This document shows, in pieces, positions 15,238 through 24,673 of a stretch of 64,000 nucleotides of DNA. A program made the position numbers and the translations under genes. The stretch is from VXPQ01 sp965223485 (GTDB lineage Bacteria; Bacteroidota; Rhodothermia; Rhodothermales; VXPQ01). Under the pieces are notes generated by a model, which saw nothing but the letters and a program-made list of their open reading frames with translations, searched no databases and was not told the origin of the DNA. Every line of letters starts with the position of its first letter. Positions within the stretch are counted from its first letter, which is position 1. The DNA is taken from NCBI GenBank assembly GCA_965223485.1, contig OZ244993.1, positions 124,001 through 188,000 of the forward strand, in the 5' to 3' direction.

Positions 15238-17805
15238 ATGGAACAGGACGACTCGCGGATCATCCCGATCAATATCGAGGAGGAAATGAAGTCCTCCTAC
15301 ATTGATTATTCGATGTCGGTGATCGTAAGCCGGGCGCTGCCGGACATCCGTGACGGGCTGAAACCCGTACACCGGCGCGTGCTGTACGGCATGAGCGACC
15401 TTGGACTGAGCGCAGGAGCCGGCTACAAGAAAAGCGCGCGTGTGGTCGGGGAAGTGCTCGGAAAGTACCACCCGCACGGGGACTCCTCGGTGTACGACAC
15501 CATGGTGCGCATGGCGCAGGATTTCTCCATGCGGTCCCCGCTCGTCGACGGGCAGGGCAACTTCGGCTCGATCGACGGGGACGCCGCCGCCGCCATGCGG
15601 TATACGGAGGCCCGGATGACGCGCATCGCGGAGGAAATGCTCCGCGACATCCAGAAGGAAACGGTCAATTTTCAGGAAAATTTCGACGGCTCCCTCGAGG
15701 AACCGTCCGTACTGCCTGCGGCGATCCCCAACCTGCTCCTGAACGGCTCCGACGGCATTGCCGTGGGGATGGCCACAAAAATCCCTCCGCATAATCTGAA
15801 GGAAACGGTCGATGCCGTCATTGCTTATATCGACGACAATACCATCGACATCGATGGCTTGATGGAGCACCTGCCGGCGCCCGATTTTCCGACAGGCGGC
15901 ATCATCTACGGCTACGCAGGCGTGCGCGAAGCGTACCAGACAGGCCGCGGCCGTATCGTAATGCGCGCCCGGATGCACGAGGAGGAAATTCGAGCCGGGA
16001 GGGACGCGCTCATCATTACGGAAATCCCCTACCAGGTCAACAAAAGTTCGCTGCTCGAAAAAATCGCCCATTACGTCAAGGAAAAGCGCATCGAGGGCAT
16101 CAGCGACCTGCGCGACGAATCCGACCGGGACGGCCTGCGCATCGTGGTCGAGATCAAAAACGATGCGATGCCGCTGGTCGTGCAGAACCAGTTGTACAAG
16201 TACACGCAGTGCCAGCAGTCCTTCGGCGTGAATATGGTGGCGCTGGTGAAGGGCCGCCCGAAAACCATCACGCTGAAAGACGCCGTACAGCACTATGTGG
16301 GGCACCGGCACGAGATCGTGGAGCGGCGCACCCGGTTCGATCTGCGCAAGGCAAAGGAGCGGGCGCACATCCTCGAAGGCCTGACGATCGCTCTCGATCA
16401 TCTCGATCAGGTCATTACGATCATTCGCCATTCGGACGATACCGACACGGCCCGCGCCAACCTGATGAACGGGGTCTATCCGGACCAGCTGACGGCGGCG
16501 CAACTCGAACGGCTCGGCTTACCGCCCGCGGACGGCTCCATGTTCTCGCTTACGCAGCTCCAGGCCGACGCTATTCTTGCGCTGCGGCTGAGCCGCCTGA
16601 CCGGCCTCGAACGCCAGAAGATCGAACAGGAATACCGGGATGTCCTCGAGGAAATAGGCCGCCTCGAAAACATTCTCGCCGATCGCGGTCTGCGGATGCA
16701 GATCATCAAGGACGAGTTGCTCGACATCCGGGCAAAGTACGCCGACGAGCGCCGCACGGAAATCGATTATATGGGCGGCGGCGATTTTGAGATGGAGGAC
16801 ATGATCGAAGAGGAGCAGGTGGTTGTTACCATCTCGCACCAGGCGCTGATCAAGCGGACCTCCCTTGCCGAATACCGCCAGCAGGGACGGGGCGGCGTCG
16901 GCATGAAGGGGACCGGCAGGCGGGAAGAGGATTATGTAGAGCACATGTTCGTCTCCTCCACGCACGACTATCTGCTGTACTTCACCGATCACGGCCAGTG
17001 CTACTCGCTGCGCGTCTACGAGATACCGGGCGGATCGCGTACTGCCAAAGGCAGATCGATTCGCAACCTGATCCGGATCGACCAGGGGGACCGCGTACGG
17101 GCCGTGCTGGCGGTGTCGAAAGCAGAGTTCGAAGACGAGGCGTTCCGCAAAACGCATTACGTCATGATGGCCACGCGCAAGGGACTGGTCAAGAAGACGG
17201 CGCTGGAAGCATTCAAACGCCCCCTTCGATCGGGTATCATTGCCCTGTCTGTCGTGGAGGGAGACGAACTGATCGAGGCCCGGCTGACGAGCGGAAATGC
17301 CCATGTGTTTCTGGCCTCTTCGGGCGGCAAGGCCATTCGCTTCGACGAAAAAGAAGCCCGGCCCATGGGGCGCGACACGCGCGGCGTGCGAGGCATTTCG
17401 CTACGCGAGGGTGAAGATGTGGTCGGGATGGTCGTGGTGGAAAACGGGGAGCGCGAAATTCTCGCCATCAGCGAAAACGGCTACGGCAAACGCAGCCGGA
17501 TGGAAGATTACACGCCTCAGGGACGAGGCGGCAGGGGCCGCATCACGCTCAAAACAACGGAAAGGGTGGGACGGCTTGTAGCCATTCGGGATGTGGTGGG
17601 CGATGACGGCCTGATGATCGTGACCCAGAATGGCCTGATGATCCGCATGAATGTAGGCGACATCTCGGTGCTGAGCCGGAATACGCAGGGCGTGCGCCTC
17701 ATTCACCTGAAGGAAGGGGACGCCATCGCCGATGTGACCCGACTCGTGATCGAGGAGAACGGCAATGAAGGAGAGGAGGAAGGGGAAAACGCGGAAGGCG
17801 AGTAA
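15238..17805 (+). CDS. gyrA: DNA gyrase subunit A
   Basis: From ATG 15238 the protein has 855 residues. It is the DNA-breaking subunit of the A2B2 gyrase that supercoils DNA with ATP. The winged-helix region with the catalytic Tyr122 (AMRYTEAR) aligns in number with the E. coli enzyme. The quinolone region reads GDSSVYD (residues 81-87), with Ser83 and Asp87 in the sensitive-type state. The C-terminal beta-pinwheel carries the GyrA box as QQGRGGVG and a second QGRGGRG copy. An upstream start at 15187 would add 17 residues and is not needed. gyrB is not adjacent. The acidic end (EGEEEGENAEGE) is common. Confidence 0.96.
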   Translation: MEQDDSRIIPINIEEEMKSSYIDYSMSVIVSRALPDIRDGLKPVHRRVLYGMSDLGLSAGAGYKKSARVVGEVLGKYHPHGDSSVYDTMVRMAQDFSMRSPLVDGQGNFGSIDGDAAAAMRYTEARMTRIAEEMLRDIQKETVNFQENFDGSLEEPSVLPAAIPNLLLNGSDGIAVGMATKIPPHNLKETVDAVIAYIDDNTIDIDGLMEHLPAPDFPTGGIIYGYAGVREAYQTGRGRIVMRARMHEEEIRAGRDALIITEIPYQVNKSSLLEKIAHYVKEKRIEGISDLRDESDRDGLRIVVEIKNDAMPLVVQNQLYKYTQCQQSFGVNMVALVKGRPKTITLKDAVQHYVGHRHEIVERRTRFDLRKAKERAHILEGLTIALDHLDQVITIIRHSDDTDTARANLMNGVYPDQLTAAQLERLGLPPADGSMFSLTQLQADAILALRLSRLTGLERQKIEQEYRDVLEEIGRLENILADRGLRMQIIKDELLDIRAKYADERRTEIDYMGGGDFEMEDMIEEEQVVVTISHQALIKRTSLAEYRQQGRGGVGMKGTGRREEDYVEHMFVSSTHDYLLYFTDHGQCYSLRVYEIPGGSRTAKGRSIRNLIRIDQGDRVRAVLAVSKAEFEDEAFRKTHYVMMATRKGLVKKTALEAFKRPLRSGIIALSVVEGDELIEARLTSGNAHVFLASSGGKAIRFDEKEARPMGRDTRGVRGISLREGEDVVGMVVVENGEREILAISENGYGKRSRMEDYTPQGRGGRGRITLKTTERVGRLVAIRDVVGDDGLMIVTQNGLMIRMNVGDISVLSRNTQGVRLIHLKEGDAIADVTRLVIEENGNEGEEEGENAEGE

Positions 17806-17873
17806 CGGATCAGGGGGCGATTTCCTGTGCACGGCTGCCCGAACTATACGATTTTTGCATAATTCGGGGCCGG

Positions 17874-17894
17874 ACTATGCAAATTTTGCATAGT
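17874..17894. promoter_or_regulatory. 21-bp palindrome between gyrA and lat
   Basis: actatgcaaattttgcatagt is a perfect inverted repeat apart from its central base. A third copy of the half-site (ttttgcata) lies just to the left near 17852. The AT-rich stem is poor for a terminator, and it lies between two convergent stops, so a protein-binding site is possible. Confidence 0.45.
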
Positions 17895-17984
17895 TGCCGG
17901 TATGGGCCCGCCTGCAACAGCAGGCTCCTCCGCACACACAAAGCGGTCCACCGTGGGAACTGGTCCAGCGGTATCGGGGCGCCT

Positions 17985-19328
17985 CTACATGCCTATCCGC
18001 CGTAGCGCCGCGTCGATCAGGTCTATACCCTCGTCCAGTTCGTCCGTCGTGACGATAAGCGGCGGCCTGAAGCGCACGGACGAAGCGCCGCAGCCCAGCA
18101 TGACCAGTCCCTCCTCGTAGCACGTTTCGAGAAAGGCAGCGCGCACTGCGGAGTCGGGCAGGTCGAAAGCGCACATGAGGCCCCGCCCCCGAACGTTGCC
18201 GACACAGGCGTGCGCGGCGGCAAGCTCCTGCAGGCGCATGAGCAAATGCGCTCCCAGCCCGTCTACCTGGCCCACGATATCCTGCTCCTCCATGACCTCC
18301 AGGATCCGGTCGAAGCGGACCATGTCTGCAAGATTGCCGCCCCAGGTCGAATTGATGCGGCCCGGCAAGCGGAATACATGATCTTCTACCTCGTCCATCT
18401 TCGGACCGGCCAGCACGCCGCAAACCTGTGTCTTCTTCCCGAACGCAATCAGGTCGGGGCGTACGCCGAGCGCCTGGTGCGCCCAGAACCGTCCGGTAAT
18501 GCCGATGCCGGTCTGTACTTCGTCGAAAATGAGCAGCGCATCGTTCTCGTGGGCCAATTCCTTCAGCCGGACAAGAAATTCCGGGCGAAAGTGGTTATCC
18601 CCGCCTTCCCCCTGAATGGGTTCGACGATCACCGAGGCGATATCGTCTCCGTATGCCTGAAAATGCTCCCTGGCCCGGTTGAGCGCGGCGGCTTCGGCCC
18701 GCTCGACCTCTTCGAGATGCGCATCCAGCGGATGAACGATTTTGGGGTTCGGTATGCGCGGCCAGTCGAAGAGGGGAAAATGACGGATTTTGTTCGGATC
18801 CGCCGTGTTCGTAAGCGAAAGCGTGTATCCCGAACGCCCGTGGAACGCCTGCTCGAAATGCAGCACCTGTCTCCCGATCTCGCCCCGGCGCCCCTTCGCC
18901 CTGTTTTTCCGGACCTTCCAGTCGAATGCCGCCTTCAGGGCATTCTCGACGGCCGCCGCGCCGCCGGAAATAAAGAACGAATACGGCAAGTACTCCGGAA
19001 TCGCCACGCGGCCGAACGTCCTGGCGAACCGCGCCAGATGCACGGTGGCTATGTCCGAATTCGTGACTTTGTGGAGCGCCGCCTCCAGCAAACGCTCCCG
19101 AAAACCCGCATCCTCGACCAGGGCGGGATGATTCATGCCCAGCACACTGGTAGCAAAGAACCCGAAGAAGTCGAGATATTCCTTGCCCGTAGCCGCATCG
19201 CGGAGATGCACTCCCCGGCTGCACTGCATATCCAGCACAAGGGGGGTCATGCCGCTCACCAGCAAATGTTCAGACAGAATGCACCGCACATCCTGGGGAG
19301 ACACATTGTTTGAAACCATACTATTCAT
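17985..19328 (-). CDS. lat: L-lysine 6-transaminase
   Basis: 447 residues, a class III PLP aminotransferase that moves the epsilon-amino group of lysine to 2-oxoglutarate, giving 2-aminoadipate semialdehyde (piperideine carboxylate). The conserved N-terminal block MTPLVLDMQCSRGVHLRD, GGAAAVENALKAAFDWK, IVEPIQGEGGDNHFR, FDEVQTGIG and the PLP lysine in AFGKKTQVCG (Lys298 or Lys299) all fit the lysine-specific family rather than ornithine or GABA transaminases. The product feeds lysine breakdown. An in-frame ATG three codons later (19319) is an alternative start. The gene is convergent with gyrA and divergent from lipA. Confidence 0.88.
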   Translation of the reverse strand: MNSMVSNNVSPQDVRCILSEHLLVSGMTPLVLDMQCSRGVHLRDAATGKEYLDFFGFFATSVLGMNHPALVEDAGFRERLLEAALHKVTNSDIATVHLARFARTFGRVAIPEYLPYSFFISGGAAAVENALKAAFDWKVRKNRAKGRRGEIGRQVLHFEQAFHGRSGYTLSLTNTADPNKIRHFPLFDWPRIPNPKIVHPLDAHLEEVERAEAAALNRAREHFQAYGDDIASVIVEPIQGEGGDNHFRPEFLVRLKELAHENDALLIFDEVQTGIGITGRFWAHQALGVRPDLIAFGKKTQVCGVLAGPKMDEVEDHVFRLPGRINSTWGGNLADMVRFDRILEVMEEQDIVGQVDGLGAHLLMRLQELAAAHACVGNVRGRGLMCAFDLPDSAVRAAFLETCYEEGLVMLGCGASSVRFRPPLIVTTDELDEGIDLIDAALRRIGM

Positions 19329-19502
19329 GCGGGTATGCGAACGGTTGCAAAAAAAGCATCGGTCTTCTTGCTACATACCATTGCCCTGAAGGATTCCGGG
19401 GGATCCGATCGGGCGATCAACCGTATTCCTGCATCGGAGAATTTATGAACGGAGTTCATTCCGGAAACCATCCCGCCCAGCGTACGCGCCCTTCCCCGTT
19501 CC

Positions 19503-20504
19503 ATGCCCCGCCAGCCAGCAGAACAGCCCAAGCGCCCCGGCGACATCCGGCTCGAACGGGTGAAGAAGGAGCCGCTTTTCTCTTCCGGCGACGGCGATCC
19601 GGGCCTGTTCGAACTCCCGGTGGTGCAACAACCGGATATTGCCAATATCCGGGGGCGGCGCCCGGACTGGCTCCGCGTCAAGCTTCCGTACGGACCCACC
19701 TACCGGAACGTGGCCCGCATCATCGAGGACCACAACCTGCACACGGTCTGCCAGAGTGCGCGGTGCCCCAACATGGGGGAATGCTGGAGTGCGGGCACGG
19801 CCACCTTCATGATCCTCGGTAACGTATGCACCCGTTCGTGCGGCTTCTGCGCCGTGATGACGGGCCGCCCGCCGGAAGGGCTGGACTGGGATGAGCCGGA
19901 CCGCGTCGCCGATGCAGCCCGCCTCATGGAATTGAATCATGCCGTCGTGACGAGCGTCAACCGCGACGAACGCAAGGACGGCGGCGCACCGATCTTCGCA
20001 GAAACGATTCGTAAGATCCGCGAAGCGCGGGAAGGCTGTACCGTCGAAGTACTGATTCCCGATTTTCGGGGCGACCGGGAGGCGCTGCAGCAGGTCATCG
20101 ACGCCCGCCCGGATATCATGAATCACAATGTGGAAACGGTCCCGCGCCTCTACCGCCGCGTCCGCCCGCAAGCCGATTACCGGCAATCGCTCGAGGTGCT
20201 CCGCATCTCGAAGGAAGCAGGGTTGCGCACGAAAAGCGGCATCATGGTCGGGCTGGGCGAAACGGAAGCCGAAGTGCTGGACCTGATGGACGATTTCGTG
20301 GCGAACGGGGTGGACGTCATGACGATCGGGCAGTATCTGCAACCGACGCGCATGCATCTGCCCGTCGAGGAATTCGTCCATCCGGACACGTTCATGCACT
20401 ACAAGGTCGTCGGCGAAGCCAAAGGCATCGATCATGTCGAAAGCGGCCCCCTCGTGCGGTCGTCCTATCACGCCGAACGACATGTAGCGTCCGATCCTGC
20501 CTGA
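19503..20504 (+). CDS. lipA: Lipoyl synthase
   Basis: 333 residues, a radical SAM enzyme that inserts two sulfurs into octanoyl groups on lipoyl domains. Both iron-sulfur clusters are bound by visible cysteines: the auxiliary cluster by Cys83, Cys88 and Cys94 (CQSARCPNMGEC), and the SAM cluster by Cys109, Cys113 and Cys116 (CTRSCGFC). The C-terminal RSSYHAE carries the conserved Arg-Ser-Ser-Tyr motif. The N-terminal extension of about 60 residues is normal for the FCB group. lipB is not nearby. ndk follows on the same strand after 83 bases. Confidence 0.95.
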   Translation: MPRQPAEQPKRPGDIRLERVKKEPLFSSGDGDPGLFELPVVQQPDIANIRGRRPDWLRVKLPYGPTYRNVARIIEDHNLHTVCQSARCPNMGECWSAGTATFMILGNVCTRSCGFCAVMTGRPPEGLDWDEPDRVADAARLMELNHAVVTSVNRDERKDGGAPIFAETIRKIREAREGCTVEVLIPDFRGDREALQQVIDARPDIMNHNVETVPRLYRRVRPQADYRQSLEVLRISKEAGLRTKSGIMVGLGETEAEVLDLMDDFVANGVDVMTIGQYLQPTRMHLPVEEFVHPDTFMHYKVVGEAKGIDHVESGPLVRSSYHAERHVASDPA

Positions 20505-20587
20505 CCGAGGGCTTGCTGCTGTTATTCACAGGCAGCCCCTGCACACACGCACCACCACACCCGTTTTATCCGACTCACCGTATACAT

Positions 20588-21013
20588 ATGGAGCGCACGC
20601 TTGCCATTCTGAAACCCGACTGTGTCCGTAAGCGCCTTGTCGGAGAAGTCATTCGTCGCATTCAGGAAGCCGGATTCGTCCTGCGCGCCCTGCGGATGCA
20701 GCAACTCACCCGGAAGGAAGCCGAGGGGTTTTACGCCGTACACAAGGGGCGCCCGTTCTTCGACGAACTGACGGAGTTCATGTCGAGCGGTCCATGCGTT
20801 CCGATGGTGCTGGAAAAAGAGAATGCGGTGGAGGATTTCCGCGCATTGATCGGCGCCACCGATCCGGCGGAAGCAGCGGAAGGCACCATCCGCCACGCCT
20901 TTGCGGACAACAAGGGGCAAAACATCGTCCACGGATCCGACTCCGTCGCCAATGGAACCATCGAGGCCGGCTATTTCTTCTGCGAACGCGAACTGGTGGC
21001 GAACGGGGCATAA
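20588..21013 (+). CDS. ndk: Nucleoside diphosphate kinase
   Basis: From ATG 20588 the protein has 141 residues, the usual family length. It moves the gamma-phosphate between nucleotides through a phosphohistidine. The catalytic His115 is in NIVHGSDS, with the start MERTLAILKPDCV and RGTIRHAF-type nucleotide-binding element (EGTIRHAFADN) also conserved. The frame continues further upstream without a good start. The DUF1343 gene begins inside its 3' end in another frame, so the two are probably translated from one message. Confidence 0.95.
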   Translation: MERTLAILKPDCVRKRLVGEVIRRIQEAGFVLRALRMQQLTRKEAEGFYAVHKGRPFFDELTEFMSSGPCVPMVLEKENAVEDFRALIGATDPAEAAEGTIRHAFADNKGQNIVHGSDSVANGTIEAGYFFCERELVANGA

Positions 21014-22304
21014 CGCCCTGCGCACCGGCATCCTTGCCACGCTGCTTTTTTGCTCGGCGTGCGGCAACACCGCCGAAGGCCCCGACCCTGTCGCCGCGCC
21101 CTCCGAAGCGGCGTATGCACCGCCTGTTAAAACGGGAGCGGCGGTGCTGGTGGAGCGCGGGTTCGACCTGCTCGACGGAAAACGCGTCGGCCTGGTGGTC
21201 AACCACACGGCCCGCATCGACACGACGCATCTCATCGACCTGATTGCCGCCGCCCCGAACGTGGAACTTGCGGCGCTTTTCGGGCCCGAACACGGTCTGC
21301 GCGGCACCGCCGACGCCGGAGAGAAAATCGCCGATGGGCGGGACGAACGCACCGGCGCACCGGTGTACAGCCTCTACGGGGAAACGCGCAAACCGACCCC
21401 GGACATGCTGCGCGGCGCCGATGTGCTGGTATTCGACATTCAGGATATCGGGGCCCGGTTCTACACCTACATTTCAACGATGGGCCTGGCCATGCAGGCA
21501 GCGGCCGAACAGGGCATTCCGTTCGTCGTGCTGGATCGCCCCAACCCGCTGGGAGGAAACTACGTGTCGGGCTTCGTGCTCGAACCGGAACATACGTCCT
21601 TCGTGGGGCAGTACCCCATATCCATGGTCCACGGCATGACCGTTGGAGAACTGGCCCGCATGATCCGGGACGAATCCATGATGGAAGGACTCGACGGGCT
21701 GGATCTCCATGTCGTCGCAATGGAAGGATGGCGACGAGACATGCTCTGGCCTGACACGGAATTGCCCTGGATTCCGCCCAGTCCCAATATCCCGGATTTC
21801 GAAACGGCTCTTGTCTACCCCGGCGCTGTCCTTTTCGAGGCAACGGCGGCCAGCGAGGGGCGAGGCGCCCGGCAGCCTTTCGTGCAAGTGGGAGCGCCCT
21901 GGCTTGACGGGCAGGCCGCTGCCGATTCGCTCAACGCGCAGGGACTTGTCGGCGTGCGATTCGAGGCCATCGTCTTCACTCCGGAAAGCATACCGGGCAT
22001 GGCGTCCCGTCCGAAACTGGAAGGGCAAACCCTGGAGGGAATTCGCTACGTCCTTACCGACGAGCAGGCGTTCCAGCCGGTAGAAACCGGAATATATGTC
22101 CTCGATGTATTCCGGCGGCAGGCCGCCTCGAATACGCTGGAGGAGCTGGTGAACCGCCCCGAGGGAATGGCCCGGCTTGCCGGCACGAAACGCCTGATGG
22201 ACATGCTGCGGCAAGGGGCATCGCCTGAGACAGTCATCGCATCGTGGGAACGCGAGGTGCTCGCCTTTCGCGAGATGCGCGCGGCCTCGTTGCTTTATCC
22301 GTGA
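20952..22304 (+). CDS. DUF1343 lipoprotein, NamZ-like exo-N-acetylmuramidase
   Basis: About 450 residues. A hydrophobic signal with lipobox (TGILATLLFCSAC|G) is followed by the DUF1343 fold: GLVVNHTARID, LFGPEHGLRG, SLYGETRKPT, VFDIQDIGARFYTY and VLDRPNPLGG. NamZ of Bacillus, the founding member, removes N-acetylmuramic acid from peptidoglycan fragments, so a role in wall recycling or scavenging on the outer or inner membrane is likely. The only ATG that keeps the signal is 20952, which overlaps ndk by 62 bases; a rare start closer to the signal (for example CTG near 21020) is possible. A PBP4-type gene lies nearby. Confidence 0.82.
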   Translation: MEPSRPAISSANANWWRTGHNALRTGILATLLFCSACGNTAEGPDPVAAPSEAAYAPPVKTGAAVLVERGFDLLDGKRVGLVVNHTARIDTTHLIDLIAAAPNVELAALFGPEHGLRGTADAGEKIADGRDERTGAPVYSLYGETRKPTPDMLRGADVLVFDIQDIGARFYTYISTMGLAMQAAAEQGIPFVVLDRPNPLGGNYVSGFVLEPEHTSFVGQYPISMVHGMTVGELARMIRDESMMEGLDGLDLHVVAMEGWRRDMLWPDTELPWIPPSPNIPDFETALVYPGAVLFEATAASEGRGARQPFVQVGAPWLDGQAAADSLNAQGLVGVRFEAIVFTPESIPGMASRPKLEGQTLEGIRYVLTDEQAFQPVETGIYVLDVFRRQAASNTLEELVNRPEGMARLAGTKRLMDMLRQGASPETVIASWEREVLAFREMRAASLLYP

Positions 22305-22337
22305 GGCGGAGCAGCGATCGGCCGCCTATCGGACTGC

Positions 22338-22625
22338 TTACCTGACAGTGGGCCGGGATTTTTTCGGAGAATCTTTCTCATCTTCCGACCGCACAAGAAT
22401 GGCCCAGATGATCTCCAGATATCCGCCCAGAATAATGAGGGGGGCAATATACAGCGAAACGAACCCTTCCACCTGGTTGTCGATACGCATCATAGCGTAT
22501 CCCAACACAATCGCAGCCACGCCAATCAGGAGCAGCAGATAATTCCTGCGGCGAAACACCATACGCACATTGCGCCGCGACTTACGGGCCTGCGGAGTGC
22601 GTCGTCGTCCGGAAGGCTTTGCCAT
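22338..22625 (-). CDS. DUF3098 small membrane protein
   Basis: 95 residues with a strongly basic N-terminus (RRRTPQARKSRRNVR), then FRRRNYLLLLIGVAAIVLGY as the first membrane span and a second span at about residues 56-78 (LYIAPLIILGGYLEIIWAIL). The pattern matches DUF3098 proteins of the Bacteroidota, often found near cell-division genes; the role is not established. The gene is convergent with the DUF1343 gene (33-base gap) and divergent from the PBP4-type gene. Confidence 0.7.
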   Translation of the reverse strand: MAKPSGRRRTPQARKSRRNVRMVFRRRNYLLLLIGVAAIVLGYAMMRIDNQVEGFVSLYIAPLIILGGYLEIIWAILVRSEDEKDSPKKSRPTVR

Positions 22626-22712
22626 CTATACCATGAACAGGATGTGTGTCGAAATGTACTGTCAAGGCGAACCCGACGTGTGCATTCAGGTTCCATATCC
22701 TTGCGATCCCTT

Positions 22713-24179
22713 ATGCGAAACATCGTGAACGATTTACCTGCTACGAAACGCCGCCGCCTTGCAACCCTGCCGGCAGCAGCCATCGCTCTTGCGCTCGTAA
22801 CGGCCCCTACCGGCCCGCCGCCGGACCTCGACGACCTTCTCGGTGGAGCCATCTCGCAGAACGCCTTCTGGGGCGTGTATGTGCAGCATGTCGAAACCGG
22901 CGAAACCTGGTACGAGCATAACGCCTCGAATGCCTTCCTGCCCGCATCCAACCAGAAAATTTTCACTTCGGCCACGGCGCTCGACGCCCTCGGCAGCGAT
23001 TACCGGTACCGCACGGTGCTGTATTTCGACGGGCAGGTGGAAGGAGAGGTACTGAAAGGCGATCTCGTGCTGCGCGGCTCGGGCGACCCCACGTTCGGGA
23101 GCGAACATGTCCGCCGCGGCGACCCGCTCAGAATATGGGCAAGGGACCTCGCAAACATGGGCGTCACGCGGATCGAGGGGCGTATCGTGGGAGATGACAA
23201 TGCCTTCGACGATCAGCCGTACGCCGAGGGCTGGGATATCGACTTTGTCACGTCGAGCGCCAGCCGAGAGGTTGGGGTAAGCATCGGGGGCCTCGCGTAC
23301 AACGACAATGTCGTCCTGGTGCATATACGGGCCAGCTCCCCGGGGCGTCCTGCCCGGGTCAGTATGCGGCCCGACGGATTTCTCGATTTCCGGAACCGGA
23401 TGGTCACGGCCAACCGGCGGAGGGGCATCGCCATAACTACCCGCCGCGACTTCAGAAGCGAACGCATTACCCTGGAAGGAAGCCTGCCCCGCACCTACAA
23501 CGGCACGATCGGCGTCCCCGTATCGAATCCCACGGCCTTTGCCGCCGCCACCTTTGCGCAATATCTGCGCGAAGCAGGTATCGAGGTACAAGGCGAACCG
23601 GTCGACATCGACGACCTGAACGATTTCCGGTACGACAGGGATGAGCCCTTATTCGTGTACGTATCGCCTCCACTGCTGGACATTCTGCGTATCGTCAACA
23701 AGGAAAGCAATAATTTCTATGCAGAGCAGGTCTTTCGGACATATGCTTCCAACGGCTCTGCGCAAGGTGCGGAAAACCGTGTCAAACAACTGTTGAGACG
23801 CGCCGGAGCCGCAACGAGAGACATCGAAATTCGCGACGGATCGGGATTGTCCCGCAAGAACATGATTACGCCGCGCGCCATGGGCAACCTGTTGACCTAC
23901 ATGCACGGGCACGAACAGCGTGAAGCGTTCCTCGCTTCGCTTGCCCGGGGTGGAGAGCGAGGATCCACGCTTCGCTACAGACTGAATCGGGCGCCCGTCC
24001 GAGCCAAAACAGGCTCCCTCGAATTCGTGCGGTCCCTCAGCGGCTACGTTACGACGCAAGACGGGCAAACGCTGGCCTTCGCTGTTTTCGCCAACAACTG
24101 CTCGGGGCCATCCTACCTGATCACGCAAACGATCGACCGCATCGTCATGGAACTGGCCGCCTCCTCTTCCCCATCGTAA
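22713..24179 (+). CDS. dacB: D-alanyl-D-alanine carboxypeptidase/endopeptidase (PBP4, class C)
   Basis: From ATG 22713 the protein has 488 residues with an Ala-rich signal region (residues ~15-33). The three penicillin-binding motifs are present: S-x-x-K as SNQK (Ser79 nucleophile, Lys82), S-x-N as SNN in KESNNFYAE, and K-T-G in RAKTGSLEF. A long insertion between the first two motifs is the hallmark of PBP4. It trims or cleaves D-Ala cross-links in the periplasm. mreD follows after 12 bases, so the two are likely co-transcribed. Confidence 0.9.
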   Translation: MRNIVNDLPATKRRRLATLPAAAIALALVTAPTGPPPDLDDLLGGAISQNAFWGVYVQHVETGETWYEHNASNAFLPASNQKIFTSATALDALGSDYRYRTVLYFDGQVEGEVLKGDLVLRGSGDPTFGSEHVRRGDPLRIWARDLANMGVTRIEGRIVGDDNAFDDQPYAEGWDIDFVTSSASREVGVSIGGLAYNDNVVLVHIRASSPGRPARVSMRPDGFLDFRNRMVTANRRRGIAITTRRDFRSERITLEGSLPRTYNGTIGVPVSNPTAFAAATFAQYLREAGIEVQGEPVDIDDLNDFRYDRDEPLFVYVSPPLLDILRIVNKESNNFYAEQVFRTYASNGSAQGAENRVKQLLRRAGAATRDIEIRDGSGLSRKNMITPRAMGNLLTYMHGHEQREAFLASLARGGERGSTLRYRLNRAPVRAKTGSLEFVRSLSGYVTTQDGQTLAFAVFANNCSGPSYLITQTIDRIVMELAASSSPS

Positions 24180-24191
24180 TCCGGCGCCTGC

Positions 24192-24668
24192 ATGCCCTCA
24201 TCGCTTGCTCACATTCTCGTCGGCGCGCTGATTATCGCTGTGCAATGGCTTTTGCTGGGAAGACTCCATATATGGAATGCCTGGCCGGACGCCGTGCTGC
24301 TGTACGTAGCGTGGACAGCCATGCAGTTCGGCCGACGGCAAGGAGCCCTTACGGGATTCGCGAGCGGTTTTATTATGGATGCCATCTACGGAACATGGGG
24401 TATTCAGATGTTCGTGAAAACGCTGATGGGGTTTTTGATAGGGCTTTTCCGGTCCACTGAACGGGAAAGCTTCCAGGTAATCCCCTCGTACATTTTCGTC
24501 GGTAGCCTCGCAGTGGCGCTATTGCACAACGGGCTGTTTGCACTGTTCATCGCGCTGGACGCAAGCACGAAAAACGTATCCATCGTCACCGGCGTCTGGC
24601 TTGGTTCCTCACTCTACACCGCCGTCCTCGCAGGATTGGCCACGCTCTTCATGACGCGAACGCGCTGA
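24192..24668 (+). CDS. mreD: Rod shape-determining protein MreD
   Basis: 158 residues with five or six membrane spans and the family core YVAWTAMQFGRRQGALTGFA, GFIMDAIYGTWGIQMF and VKTLMGFLIGLF. MreD works with MreB, MreC and the elongasome in the inner membrane. mreB and mreC are not next to it here; instead it follows a PBP4-type gene. The stop lies five bases from that of dapA on the other strand. Confidence 0.83.
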   Translation: MPSSLAHILVGALIIAVQWLLLGRLHIWNAWPDAVLLYVAWTAMQFGRRQGALTGFASGFIMDAIYGTWGIQMFVKTLMGFLIGLFRSTERESFQVIPSYIFVGSLAVALLHNGLFALFIALDASTKNVSIVTGVWLGSSLYTAVLAGLATLFMTRTR

Positions 24669-24673
24669 CAGGA

